A stretch of DNA of 64,000 nt, taken from positions 1 to 64,000 of the forward strand of contig PXRM01000040.1 in NCBI GenBank assembly GCA_003020985.1, in the 5' to 3' direction. Under the pieces are notes generated by a model. The model searched no databases. It saw only the letters and a program-made list of their open reading frames with translations, and was not told where the DNA came from. The first letter of the stretch is position 1, and every line of letters begins with the position of its first letter. A program made the position numbers and the translations under genes. Source of the DNA: Halobacteriales archaeon QS_4_70_19 (GTDB lineage Archaea > Halobacteriota > Halobacteria > Halobacteriales > Haloarculaceae). Shown in pieces: positions 10,201-18,761 of this stretch.

Positions 10201-10662
10201 GCGGCGGCGACGGGCTACCGGGACGGCGAGGCGAAGTGCTGGCTCGAACTCGCGCGGCTGGCCCGCCGCCGGGACGACGGGGACACCGCCCGACAGCGGC
10301 TCGACGAGGTCTTCGACATCGCCGAGGCGGCCGATAGCAGGCTGGTCCGTGCCCGCGCGGAGGCCATCCAGGGTGCGGTCGCGGGCGACCCCAACACCAT
10401 CGCGGACGCCGCCGACCGGCTCCGGGACGCCGGGGCGGTTCCGGCGGCGCTGTGGGCGACCGACCTGCTGGTCGACGCGTGCGAGGCGGCCGGCGCCCTC
10501 GATACGGCGGCCGACCACTGCGACCGCGCCGTCGACTTGGCGCGGGAGGCCGGGCTGACGGAGGCACGGGAGCGCTTCGCCGAGCGCCGCCGGTCGTTCG
10601 AGACCGACCCCGACCCGACGACCGCGGGCAGCGGCGCCGAACACGGGACGACGCACGACTGA
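7228..10662 (+). CDS. FilR1-like regulator domain fused to P-loop NTPase and TPR repeats
   Basis: The open frame encodes 1144 residues. Residues about 35-235 resemble the FilR1/DUF1724 output domain of haloarchaeal HTH regulators (TYAGRLAVERHRSYRESL, then LEPLHEAISEADRYRG, ending GTLRNDAEPAVGWARERL). A Walker A motif GPPGSGKS lies at 317-324 and a Walker B-like LVVVEDC near 369. From about 680 to the end come at least eight TPR-like helical pairs. This is a STAND-like sensor architecture. The true N-terminus is damaged: a winged-helix start (MPGERGRNAFTDLVDRRADL) begins at 7221 in another frame and stops making sense at about 7327. Translation could start at GTG 7228 or later. DNA binding is probably lost. 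Confidence 0.8.
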   Translation: MRGVAMPSPTWSTVARTSCRCWRNRTPNARWSSRGDYALTYAGRLAVERHRSYRESLAATAAAEPVVAPLSPGTDLDVAMLRGATSERSTDPSPYRALEPLHEAISEADRYRGALPALDDPRHFRLLYEHVVSEGQPAALTVSRSLLDALREAFPRRLAVLLDRPEMELTTGPAPPYGLVTTERDGVETATAIVYDDGTVHGTLRNDAEPAVGWARERLATVAERATPVTPSEDRPAGEGPSLDPVLEREGFVRPSASYFATRSTADPADAWLAGLGLPEVQAGYAIDPTLERDGERTGMTDHLLSQLREGPVAVVGPPGSGKSTVCKRVACEWHRDGGTVLYREGGHQPGFDAIRALMAAVRDADDPLVVVEDCLAPDARGVFEAMASLDDGEAAVLLDARASDWGDTPTDLPVDPQEAVAAVRMPSFLDGDAGRLVERFERTVDADVNVSADRLRSAVRDERRPGDGAAPAEPLLMAHRLAARLEGRTTPSGLEAAVEAVRADLAEHGDAAVAVGLTVNLLNAAGLPVHAAHAHAAVDADPEAVRSGLAALDGRVLFGRADDRFRTVHDSWSTVYLRSALEGGAADALGRCCTRLLALADDPDARAAAREAVAESESGTGEAAVLDRIAAAPGEWADDTAEPLFGLGTDLPALAPALAGTDGRGELPAACSDATRGRVQGQRAESWMLAGEPDRAADAYERLREGAEAGRFGDASDRLVWRAVHGLGDVARRCGEFDRAEDLMETAVERARAAGDERQAAVARMHLGVLAEYRGDLDRAKRLLTGSLDDFADVGGPGDRADALDNLGIVYRKLGRYDDAAAAHRECLDIRRSLGDLAGEQRAVHNLGTLARHRGDLTTAERRFRRSLDLQTECGGPAAEAYVVGALGRVYLRRGRYDRAREALDRGLGLARETGDRHVEMEFEIDRGRLAHRAGDAATATERLERAVEIAREVEDRRGESDALRARGVVALESGDLDRAAERLPDARSLAAATGYRDGEAKCWLELARLARRRDDGDTARQRLDEVFDIAEAADSRLVRARAEAIQGAVAGDPNTIADAADRLRDAGAVPAALWATDLLVDACEAAGALDTAADHCDRAVDLAREAGLTEARERFAERRRSFETDPDPTTAGSGAEHGTTHD

Positions 10663-10764
10663 GCGGGGCTCACTTCCCGCACCGATCTCGCCGTCCATCG
10701 TGGGAATCGCAGTCGGTAATGCCGCAAGAACGAATACGCCCCGTGCCAATCAGGGGCATACGCC

Positions 10765-12402
10765 ATGATGGACTACCAGCTCACGCTGGAGAAGGTACTC
10801 GACCGGGCCACGTCGCTGTTCCCGGACCGCGAGGTCGTCAGCGTCCGGCCGGACGGGTCGAAACACCGCTACACGTACGCCGAGATGGGCGACCGGGTCG
10901 CCCAGCTAGCGAACGCGCTGGACGACCTCGGCGTGGGCGAGGGCGAGCGCGTCGCGACGGTCGCGCTCAACAACCACCGCCACCTGGAACTCTACTTCGG
11001 GCCGCCGTGCACGAACCGCTCCATCCACATGTGCAACATGCGGCTGCCGGACGAGCACTTCCAGTACATCATCAACGACGCCGAGGACGAGGTCCTCTTC
11101 GTCGACCCGGCGTTCATCGAGAAGGTGGAGGCCAACGCCGACGAGCTGGAGACCGTCGAGCAGTACGTGGTGCTCGCCGACCGGGTGCCGGACACGTCGC
11201 TGGAGCCGGTCGTCGCCTACGAGGACCTGCTGGCCGAGCAGTCGACGAACTACGAGTGGCCGGACATCGACGAGGACGACGAGTGCGGGATGTGCTACAC
11301 CTCCGGGACCACGGGCAAGCCGAAGGGCGTGGCCTACTCACACCGCGGCGTCTACCTCCACACGCTGATGTGCGGCCACGTCGACGCGAACGGCGTCGGG
11401 GAGGGCGAGACGGTCCTCCCGGTGGTGCCGATGTTCCACGCCAACGGCTGGGGGCTGCCGTACGCGGCGACGATGGTCGGCGCGAAGCAGGTGCTCCCCA
11501 ACGTCCATACGGACCCCGGCCCCATCGCCGAACTCATCGACGAGGAGGAGGTCACCCTGTCGGCGGCGGTCCCGACCATCTGGCTGGAGATGGCGGAGTA
11601 CCTCGACGAGAACCCGGAGGCGGACATCTCCAGTATCGACCGGCTCACCGTCGGCGGGTCGGCGCCGCCGGAGTCGCTCATCCGGCGGTACGACGAGGAG
11701 TACGACGCCCCCATCATCCAGGGCTGGGGGATGACCGAGATGAGCCCGCTGGGGTCGCTCTCCGTCCTCCGGAAGGAACTCGCCGACGCCGACCCGGAGA
11801 CCCAGTACGCCCACCGCGCGAAGGCCGGGATGCCCGCCCCCGCTGTCGACACGCGCATCGTCGACGACGACGGCGACCTGGTGGCCCACGACGGCGAGGC
11901 GTTCGGCGAACTCCAGGTCCGGGGGCCGTGGGTCGTCGACGAGTACCACAACCGTCCGGAGGCGACCGAGGAGTCGTTCGTCGAGGACGGGGCCGGCCGG
12001 TGGCTGAAGACCGGCGACATCGCCACGATGGACGAGGAGGGCTACCTCGACATCGTCGACCGGACGAAGGACGTCATCAAGTCCGGCGGGGAGTGGATCT
12101 CCTCGGTCGAGCTGGAGAACGAGCTGATGGCCCACGAGGCCGTCTCGGAGGCCTCGGTCATCGCCGTCGACCACGAGAAGTGGCAGGAGCGGCCCATGGC
12201 CTGCATCGTTCTCCGCGACGGCCACGAGGTCACGGAGGACGAGCTCGACGGGTTCCTCGGCGAGCGGTTCCCCGCCTGGTGGCTCCCGGACCGGTACGAG
12301 ATCGTCGACGCCATCCCGCGCACCTCGACCGGCAAGTTCGACAAGAAGGTGCTCCGGGAGCGGTTCGACGACCTGACCCTCCGCGAGGAGACCGCCGACT
12401 GA
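10765..12402 (+). CDS. AMP-dependent acyl-CoA synthetase (fatty-acid-CoA ligase)
   Basis: The 545-residue protein is of normal length for the ANL superfamily and has the P-loop YTSGTTGKPKG at 178-188, the GWGMTEMSP adenylate motif, the hinge TGDIATMDEEGYLDIVDRTKDVIKSGGEWIS and the catalytic lysine motif TSTGKFDKK near the C-terminus. It converts a carboxylic acid, ATP and CoA to acyl-CoA, AMP and PPi. The subfamily resembles medium/long-chain ligases of haloarchaea. Start is an ATGATG doublet; either could be used. It follows the NTPase gene by about 100 bp and probably has its own promoter. Confidence 0.93.
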   Translation: MMDYQLTLEKVLDRATSLFPDREVVSVRPDGSKHRYTYAEMGDRVAQLANALDDLGVGEGERVATVALNNHRHLELYFGPPCTNRSIHMCNMRLPDEHFQYIINDAEDEVLFVDPAFIEKVEANADELETVEQYVVLADRVPDTSLEPVVAYEDLLAEQSTNYEWPDIDEDDECGMCYTSGTTGKPKGVAYSHRGVYLHTLMCGHVDANGVGEGETVLPVVPMFHANGWGLPYAATMVGAKQVLPNVHTDPGPIAELIDEEEVTLSAAVPTIWLEMAEYLDENPEADISSIDRLTVGGSAPPESLIRRYDEEYDAPIIQGWGMTEMSPLGSLSVLRKELADADPETQYAHRAKAGMPAPAVDTRIVDDDGDLVAHDGEAFGELQVRGPWVVDEYHNRPEATEESFVEDGAGRWLKTGDIATMDEEGYLDIVDRTKDVIKSGGEWISSVELENELMAHEAVSEASVIAVDHEKWQERPMACIVLRDGHEVTEDELDGFLGERFPAWWLPDRYEIVDAIPRTSTGKFDKKVLRERFDDLTLREETAD

Positions 12403-12564
12403 CCCGGCGGGTGACCCGGTGACGGCATCCCTGCACCGGACACGTTATTCGATTATATCGGCTGTTTCCCGGATGTTCCTCTGATTGTGTGATTATCTGG
12501 CACCCTCCCGGAGCAAGCATTTGCAGCCGGAACCCTTTCTCGCGTGCTCGCCCTCCCCCGTAGT

Positions 12565-12981
12565 GTGAGCCAACAGATTCCCGTGGAGACGCCGAGCGAG
12601 GAGATCGAGGAACTTGATGTGCCCCGCGACATCGACGAGGCCGCCATCGAGCGGATGCACGCCGTCGCCAGCCTGCTGGACGACGGCTTCAAGATTCCGG
12701 TGCTGGACTACCGCATCGGGCTGGACCCCATCCTCGGTGTCCTGCCCATCGCCGGTGACAGCATCACGGCCGTCGTCGGCCTCTACATCGTCGGCGAGTC
12801 GGCGCGGCTCGGTGTCTCGTACGGCACCATTGCCCGCCAGCTGCTGAACATCGCCGTCGACCTGGGGATCGGTTCCGTCCCCGTCCTCGGTGACGTCTTC
12901 GACCTCGCGTTCCGATCGAACCGCCGGAACGTGAACCTCGCGCTGGAGGACCTGGGCGCCGAGATGGAGCTCGAGGACTGA
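12565..12981 (+). CDS. DUF4112 family membrane-associated protein
   Basis: This small protein (138 residues from GTG 12565; an alternative GTG lies at 12544) has the DUF4112 pattern: a helix ending in LLDD, YRIGLDPILGVLPIAGD, a hydrophobic helix TAVVGLYIVGESARLG, and the closing IGSVPVLGDVFDLAFRSNRRN. Two short amphipathic or membrane segments flank the central loop. The function of the family is unknown. An AT-rich block at about 12444-12460 could serve as promoter. It stands alone between a rightward and a leftward gene. Confidence 0.8.
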   Translation: MSQQIPVETPSEEIEELDVPRDIDEAAIERMHAVASLLDDGFKIPVLDYRIGLDPILGVLPIAGDSITAVVGLYIVGESARLGVSYGTIARQLLNIAVDLGIGSVPVLGDVFDLAFRSNRRNVNLALEDLGAEMELED

Positions 12982-13011
12982 GACCGCGCCGCGGACCCGC
13001 GGGACGTCGCT

Positions 13012-13959
13012 CTACTCCCCGCCGAGGTCGTCGCCGAGCGACCCCTCGTACTTCTCGTGGTCGGTCGCCGGCAGGTACGCCTCCTCCCAGCCGACCACCT
13101 CCGGGAACCCGGAGAACTCGTGCAGGCTGCCCACCGCCGCGTCGTCGAACGCGGCGTCCACGTCGCGCATCGCTGTTACCGGGTCGTCGGCGAACGTCGC
13201 CATCGCCTCCTGGACGTACGCGATGGTCGCGAGCGTCGAGAGGATGGGAAAGAGGACGATGTCGAAGCCCCAGGCCGCCAGGTCGTCGATGGGCAGGTAC
13301 GGCGAGGTGCCGAGATCGCCGACGAAGTTGTAGAGGGCCGGGCCCTCGACCTCGCGGCCCACGCGGCGGACCTCGTCGGCGTCGGTCGGCCCCTCGACGA
13401 AGCCGACGTCCGCGCCGGCGCCGAGGTAGGCATTGACGCGGTCGATGGCCTCGTCGAGCGAGCCCTCGCCCGTGCCGCGGGCGTCGCTGCGGGCGATGAT
13501 GACGAACGACTCGTCGCGCTCGTCGCGGACGTCCGTCGCCGCCCGGATCTTTCCGACGGCCTCCGCCCGGGGGATGACCTGCCGTCCCTTCGTGTGGCCA
13601 CAGCGCTTCGGGAACGTCTGGTCCTCTATGTGGATGGCGCCGACGCCGGCCTTGACGTACTCGCGGACGGTCCGGACGACGTTGGTCGCGTTGCCGTAGC
13701 CGTTGTCCGCGTCCGCCACGAGCGGGACGCCGATGTGCTCCTGGATGTTGGCCGCGTTCTCGATCATCTCGGGCATCGTGACGAACCCGGCGTCCGGGTA
13801 GCCGATCTTCGAGAGCGAGGTGCCGTAGCCCGTCATGTAGATGGCGTCGAAGCCGACGTGGTCCGCGACGGCCGCCGTGAGGGGGTCGTGGACGCCCGGA
13901 CAGACGAGCACCTCGTCGTCCTCGAGTCGTGCCCGGAGCGCCGAACCGGAGGTGTCCAT
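13012..13959 (-). CDS. Isocitrate lyase/PEP mutase family protein
   Basis: The 315-residue protein has the family's barrel signatures: CPGVHDPLTA, YMTGYGTS, ADADNGYGN (metal-binding aspartates near 83-85), IHIEDQTFPKRCGH with the catalytic cysteine at Cys120, and ARSDARG. The KxCGH motif is typical of 2-methylisocitrate lyase (PrpB), carboxyphosphonoenolpyruvate mutase and oxaloacetate hydrolase. Without a methylcitrate synthase or dehydratase nearby, assignment to the methylcitrate cycle is only one possibility. It is followed on the same strand by the HyuA/HyuB and isochorismatase genes upstream, suggesting a catabolic cluster. Confidence 0.88.
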   Translation of the reverse strand: MDTSGSALRARLEDDEVLVCPGVHDPLTAAVADHVGFDAIYMTGYGTSLSKIGYPDAGFVTMPEMIENAANIQEHIGVPLVADADNGYGNATNVVRTVREYVKAGVGAIHIEDQTFPKRCGHTKGRQVIPRAEAVGKIRAATDVRDERDESFVIIARSDARGTGEGSLDEAIDRVNAYLGAGADVGFVEGPTDADEVRRVGREVEGPALYNFVGDLGTSPYLPIDDLAAWGFDIVLFPILSTLATIAYVQEAMATFADDPVTAMRDVDAAFDDAAVGSLHEFSGFPEVVGWEEAYLPATDHEKYEGSLGDDLGGE

Positions 13960-14037
13960 ACCGGACGGTGGGCGGCTGCGGTGAAACGGATGTCGGTCAC
14001 CCGGGAACGGTCGCGGGGCACGGCGGCCCGGCCGCGG

Positions 14038-14664
14038 TCAGTCGAGCCGGTCGAGCACGTCGTCGGTCGTGACGACGTCCCCGTACTTGGCGTCGATGTC
14101 GAAGAGGTTGGCGCGGTGGGGACCCTCGGCCCGGTCACCGACGGCGTCGGCGGGAACGATGGTCCGGTACCCGTGCTGGAGGCTGTCGACGGCCGTCGCG
14201 CGGACGCAGCCGCTCGTCGTGACGCCCGTCAGCACCAACGTATCGACGTGGTGGGTCGTCAGCTCCGTCTCCAGATCGGTGCCGAAGAAGGCACTGGCGT
14301 ACTTCTTGAGGACGACCCGCTCGTCGCCGACGGGGGCGACCCGGTCGTCAACCTCGACGGCGTCGGTCCCGAGCCGGAGCTCCCGGAGAGCCGGCACCTT
14401 CTCGATGAACCGCCCGGCGTCGCCGTAGGACGCCTCGAACGCGACGGTCGTGAAGTAGCGCGGCAGGTCGCGCTCGCGGAAGGCTTCGAGGAGCCGGGCC
14501 GTCCGGTCGAGCACGTCGCTCACGTCCGTCCCGAGGTCCGTCCCCGGGTCCGTGAACGCGTTTATCAGGTCGATGACGAGCAGTGCCGGCCGTTCACCGA
14601 GGCCGATGCTCCCGCCGAACTCGCGGTCGCCGTAGTGCTCCTCGAGGTCCTCGGTCCACTCCAT
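14038..14664 (-). CDS. Isochorismatase-family cysteine hydrolase
   Basis: The start MEWTEDLEEH gives 208 residues. The catalytic triad is visible: Asp in ALLVIDLINAFTD, Lys in VVLKKYASAFFGT and Cys in LTGVTTSGCVRATAVDSLQHGY. Members include N-carbamoylsarcosine amidase, maleamate amidase and nicotinamidase. The N-terminal extension and FEASYGDAGRFIEKVP loop resemble N-carbamoylsarcosine amidase-like proteins. The neighbouring hydantoinase subunits upstream fit a route from hydantoin-type rings through N-carbamoyl acids, where an amidohydrolase of this family would act next. Confidence 0.88.
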   Translation of the reverse strand: MEWTEDLEEHYGDREFGGSIGLGERPALLVIDLINAFTDPGTDLGTDVSDVLDRTARLLEAFRERDLPRYFTTVAFEASYGDAGRFIEKVPALRELRLGTDAVEVDDRVAPVGDERVVLKKYASAFFGTDLETELTTHHVDTLVLTGVTTSGCVRATAVDSLQHGYRTIVPADAVGDRAEGPHRANLFDIDAKYGDVVTTDDVLDRLD

Positions 14665-14735
14665 ACCCTCCGCTCCGCGGCAGGAGCGCAAAAAGCCGCC
14701 GGGGCCGACGGCGGTCCCGGTGCGCTCGTCGCGTC

Positions 14736-16589
14736 TCAGCCCCGCCGGTCGAACTCGCGGCGCTCCGCGGCGATCTCCGCCTCCAGGTCGTCGTAGTCCG
14801 GGAGCGGGCCGTAGTCGAACTCCGCCAGGTCGCCGCGGGTCTCGCGGATGTCCGCGCGCTGGCGCTCGGTCGCGTCGGCGTTGACGCTACCGTCGTCGTC
14901 GAGGATCACGCCGTACTCCTCGCGGGCGGCCTCCTCGGTACTCAGGCCCCGGGCGACCTCCGTCGCGACCTGGCCGGGGGCCCGCTCCAGCGGGTCGCCG
15001 AGCCCGCCGCCGCCCGCCGTGCTGAAGACGAGCCTGTCGCCCGCGGCGACCGGGACGTTTTCGACCTTCGACGGGAGCTCCTCCTCGGTCCCGTCAGTCC
15101 GGATCAGTTTCTTCTCGCTCGTCCGTGCGTGGGAGCCGCCGTCGACGCCCCACGGGTACGTGTGGGCGCGGTCGTCCTGGAAGGTGATGGCCCCGTCCTC
15201 CTCGAAGGTGTAGACCTTCGTGATGCCGTGACCGCCGCGGTGCTTGCCGGCGCCGCCGGTGTCGGCGCGGGTGCTGTACTCGTCGATCGTCAGGGGGTAG
15301 TAGGCCTCCTGGTACTCCGCCGGGACGGTCCGGAACAGCGGCCACCAGGAGTGGCCGTCGAGACCGTCACCGCCCGGACGGGCCGGGATGCCGCCGTAGA
15401 GGATCTCCAGCATCTGGAAGTCGTTGCCATCGGAGTCGGTGCCGGCGTAGACCAGGTTCGGCGAGGTCCCGTAGCTCCCGGCGACCGAGAAGCCGTCGAT
15501 GAGCTTCGAGAACGTCGCCTGTAGCACGTCGAACTGCCGGGCCATCATCGGCAACCGGTTGCCCAGCGCCGCGGGGAACTCCGGCTGGACGACCGACCCC
15601 TCGGGGAGCGTCACCTCGAACAGGTCGTAGTACCCGTCGTTGAACGTCAGCAACGGGTCGAACGCCATGATGAGGAAGACGCCAGTGAACATCTTGAACA
15701 TCTTCTCGTTCAGGAGGAAGTTCACCGTCCCCGGGACCTGGTCGTCGGTGCCGGTCCAGTCGAGGTACACCGTCTCGCCCTCCCGGTAGATCTCCAGGTG
15801 GAGCTTGATGGGGCCGTTCCCCATCCCGTCGTCGTCGACGTAGTCCTCGAACGTGTAGCGCTCGCCCTCCGGGACGAACTCGTGGATGAGGTCGATCATC
15901 CCGTCGCGCGTCCGGTCGAGGATGGCGTCGCAGCCCTCCACGTACGTCTCCTTGCCGAACCGGTCGCAGAGCTCGTGGACCCGCTCCTCGGCGGTCCTAG
16001 TGCCCGCGGCGAGGGCCTTGATGTCGGCCTCGGCGTGCTCGGGGAGCCGCGTGTTGTGCGCGAACGTCTGGAGGAGCTCGCCGTCGAACTCCCCGCCCTT
16101 GTAGAGCTTGACTGGCGGCAGGCGGATGCCCTCCTCGAACACCGTCGCCGCCTGGACGGGCATGCTCCCCGGGGTCTTCCCGCCCACGTCCATCAGGTTC
16201 CCCCACTGGCTGGAGTAACCCACGAGGTCCCCCTCGTAGAAGATGGGACGCAGGAGCAGCATGTCCGGGGTGTGCGAGACCGCCCCGGCGCACATGTACG
16301 GGTCGTTGGTCGCGATGACGTCACCGTCCTCCAGGTCCGACACCTCGAACGGCGAGTTCTCGATGATGGTGTCGATGGCCGAGCCGAACTGGCCCATCAC
16401 CATCCGGCCCTCGGCGTCGGCGATGAGGGGGAACTGGTCGGACTGCTCCCGGATGACCGGGCTGATGGCCGTCGTCTCGACGACGCGGTCCATCTCGTCT
16501 CTGGTGTTGGCGAGCGTGCTCTCGATGATGTCCAGCGTGGTCGGGTCGATGTCGTGCTCGCCGACGAAGTCGGGCGCGTCAGCGCTCAT
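14736..16589 (-). CDS. hyuB: Hydantoinase B/oxoprolinase family subunit
   Basis: The 617-residue protein begins DPTTLDIIESTLANTRDEMDRVVETTAISPVIREQSD and contains GDVIATNDPY, SHTPDM and GGAGKHRGGHGI, all characteristic of HyuB/acetone carboxylase alpha-type subunits. The C-terminus has SKVENVPVAAGDRLVFSTAGGGGLGDPLER. Together with HyuA it forms an ATP-dependent ring-opening hydrolase or a carboxylase for ketones; the substrate cannot be told from sequence. It overlaps the hyuA stop by four bases (ATGA), so the two subunits are coupled. Confidence 0.92.
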   Translation of the reverse strand: MSADAPDFVGEHDIDPTTLDIIESTLANTRDEMDRVVETTAISPVIREQSDQFPLIADAEGRMVMGQFGSAIDTIIENSPFEVSDLEDGDVIATNDPYMCAGAVSHTPDMLLLRPIFYEGDLVGYSSQWGNLMDVGGKTPGSMPVQAATVFEEGIRLPPVKLYKGGEFDGELLQTFAHNTRLPEHAEADIKALAAGTRTAEERVHELCDRFGKETYVEGCDAILDRTRDGMIDLIHEFVPEGERYTFEDYVDDDGMGNGPIKLHLEIYREGETVYLDWTGTDDQVPGTVNFLLNEKMFKMFTGVFLIMAFDPLLTFNDGYYDLFEVTLPEGSVVQPEFPAALGNRLPMMARQFDVLQATFSKLIDGFSVAGSYGTSPNLVYAGTDSDGNDFQMLEILYGGIPARPGGDGLDGHSWWPLFRTVPAEYQEAYYPLTIDEYSTRADTGGAGKHRGGHGITKVYTFEEDGAITFQDDRAHTYPWGVDGGSHARTSEKKLIRTDGTEEELPSKVENVPVAAGDRLVFSTAGGGGLGDPLERAPGQVATEVARGLSTEEAAREEYGVILDDDGSVNADATERQRADIRETRGDLAEFDYGPLPDYDDLEAEIAAERREFDRRG

Positions 16590-18649
16590 GCGGACTCACC
16601 CCGGGTGACCTCGATGTTGGCATAGCGGTCGACGGTGGCCGTGTGGTCGGGCTGGACGACGATGGTCGAGTCGTCCTCGACGACGATGGCGGGGCCGGTT
16701 ACCTCGTTGCCCGGGCGCAGTTCGGTCCGGTCGTAGATCGGCGTCTCGACGTAGCTGCCGTCGAAGTAGACCTCGTTCGTGCCGACCTCGGCGCCGCTCG
16801 GGTCCACGTCGCCAAGCGCGTGTTCCTCGATGGTGACCCCCTCCAGGCTCCCCTTGCCGATGACGCGGAGGTTCGCGATCTCCAGCGGAGCGTCGAGCGA
16901 GAACCCGAACTGGCGGTCGTGGCGGGCCTCGAAATCGTCCTTGATCTCGGCGAGGCCGCGCCCGTCGACCAGATTGTCGACGTCGATGGGGATGGACATC
17001 TGGATGTCCTGGCGGAAGTAGCGACAGTCGGCGAAGTACTCGAACTCGTGGGCCGACGGTCCGACGCCCTCGGATTCGAGCCACGCCGCCGCCTCCTCGC
17101 GGAGGCTCTCCAGCTCCCCGTGGACGGCCGCGCCGTCGACGTCGAGGTCGGTCTGCAGGTAGGTCTCGGAGAACTCGTTCTGGACGTCGGAGGTGAGGAA
17201 GCCGAAGGCGGACATGACGCCGGGTCCCGGCGGGATGATGAGCGGGTACGCGCCCGTCACGTCCGCGAGGGCGTTGGCGTGCATCGGGCCGGCGCCACCG
17301 AAGGCGACGAGGCCGAACTCGCGGGGGTCGTAGCCGCGCTCGACCGAGACCACCCGGAGCGCGCCGTACATGTTCTCGTTGACGATGTCGAGGATGGCCT
17401 GGGCGGCCTCCTCGACGCTCGTACCGCGCTGCTCGGCGATGCCCTCGATGGCCGCCCGCGCGGCCGCGTGGTCGAGGTCCATCCTGCCGCCGAGCTGGAC
17501 CATCTCCGGGATGCGACCGAGCACGACGTTCGCGTCCGTGACGGTCGGCTCCTCGCCGCCCTGGCCGTAGCAGGCCGGCCCCGGATCGGCGCCCGAACTC
17601 TCCGGACCGACCTGCAGCGCCCCGCTCAGCTGGACCCGGGCGATGGAGCCGCCCCCTGCCCCGACCGTGTTCACGTCGACGGAGCGGGACTTGAACTCCC
17701 GGTAGCCCACCTTCGTCTGCCGGGTCGTCCCGGGGGTGCCGTCCTCGACGAGCGAGACGTCCGTCGAGGTGCCGCCCATGTCCAGCGTCAGCACGTCGGG
17801 GACACCCTTCTCGTTCGCGATGGTGGCCGCACCGACGACGCCACCGCTCGGACCGGAGAGGGCGAGTTCGACCGGACGGTTCCTGGCCGCCTCCGAGCTC
17901 ATCAGGCCGCCGTCCGAGCGGACGACGTTCATCTTTGCTGTCGACCCGGCGTCCTCCAGCGAGTCGTCGAGGTCGTCGAGATACCTGATGACCTGCGGTC
18001 GGGCGTAGTCGTTGATCGCGGTCGTGAGCGTCCGCTCGTACTCGCCGTACTCGGGGACGATCTCGGAGGAGATCGAGACCGGCAGCTCCGGGGCCTCGGC
18101 AGCGACGATCTCCCGGACCCGCTTCTCGTGGGCCGAGTTGAGATACGAGTTCAGCAGCGCGACGGTCACGGCCTCGACGCCCGAGGTCTGCAGGTCGCGG
18201 ACGGCCTCTCTGACCGCCGCCTCGTCGAGCGGCTCCGTCTCCTCGCCCTCGGGCGAGCTGATGGTCCCCGGCACGCCGCGCGTGTCCACGAGGTCGGCGA
18301 GCGGGTCGGGCTTGTCCATGTCCATCCAGCCGTACAGCGGCCCCGGCGTCCAGGCACGTGCCAGGTGGAGAACGTCCTCGTGACCCTCGGTGGTGATGAG
18401 GCCGACCCGCGAACCGGTCTCCTCTAAGAGCATGTTCGTGACGACCGTCGTGCCGTGGAACAGCAGGTCCAGTTCCCCGACGGAGGTGCCGGCCTTCTCC
18501 GTGGCCTCCTCGATACCCCGCAGCACGCCCTCCGACGGGTTCGCGGGCGTCGAGAGCACCTTGTCTATCGTGAGTTCGTGCGTGTCCTCGTCGAACACGA
18601 GTACGTCGGTGAAGGTCCCACCAACGTCCACTCCGAGGTTGTATGACAT
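16586..18649 (-). CDS. hyuA: Hydantoinase A/oxoprolinase family subunit
   Basis: The start MSYNLGVDVGGTFTDVLVFDE places the ASKHA phosphate-binding motif GVDVGGTFTD at the very N-terminus, as in all HyuA proteins; the length (687) is normal. Other signatures are LLFHGTTVVTNMLLEETG, LALSGPSGGVVGA, LDMGGTSTDVSL and GAGGGSIARV. This subunit binds and hydrolyses ATP to activate the substrate. It leads a hyuAB operon; the promoter carries a palindrome next to its TATA box. The pathway may be hydantoin/oxoproline breakdown or ketone carboxylation. Confidence 0.93.
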   Translation of the reverse strand: MSYNLGVDVGGTFTDVLVFDEDTHELTIDKVLSTPANPSEGVLRGIEEATEKAGTSVGELDLLFHGTTVVTNMLLEETGSRVGLITTEGHEDVLHLARAWTPGPLYGWMDMDKPDPLADLVDTRGVPGTISSPEGEETEPLDEAAVREAVRDLQTSGVEAVTVALLNSYLNSAHEKRVREIVAAEAPELPVSISSEIVPEYGEYERTLTTAINDYARPQVIRYLDDLDDSLEDAGSTAKMNVVRSDGGLMSSEAARNRPVELALSGPSGGVVGAATIANEKGVPDVLTLDMGGTSTDVSLVEDGTPGTTRQTKVGYREFKSRSVDVNTVGAGGGSIARVQLSGALQVGPESSGADPGPACYGQGGEEPTVTDANVVLGRIPEMVQLGGRMDLDHAAARAAIEGIAEQRGTSVEEAAQAILDIVNENMYGALRVVSVERGYDPREFGLVAFGGAGPMHANALADVTGAYPLIIPPGPGVMSAFGFLTSDVQNEFSETYLQTDLDVDGAAVHGELESLREEAAAWLESEGVGPSAHEFEYFADCRYFRQDIQMSIPIDVDNLVDGRGLAEIKDDFEARHDRQFGFSLDAPLEIANLRVIGKGSLEGVTIEEHALGDVDPSGAEVGTNEVYFDGSYVETPIYDRTELRPGNEVTGPAIVVEDDSTIVVQPDHTATVDRYANIEVTRGESA

Positions 18650-18695
18650 GTAAACACGTACCATTCCCTTGCACGTCGTCGTTGCCTAAGCGTTC

Positions 18696-18725
18696 CCCCA
18701 ACCAATGTTGGGGGTATATATACCG
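18696..18725 (-). promoter_or_regulatory. hyuA promoter with palindromic operator
   Basis: On the minus strand a TATATATA box (18716-18723) is followed directly by a perfect 8-bp inverted repeat, CCCCCAAC-CAAT-GTTGGGGG (18696-18715), lying between TATA and the expected transcription start near 18690. A bound repressor there would block initiation. The start codon is about 45 bp further downstream. The regulator is unknown. Confidence 0.6.
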
Positions 18726-18761
18726 GCCCCGGGCCGCCATCGGTCGCTGCCGCGGTGTCCG

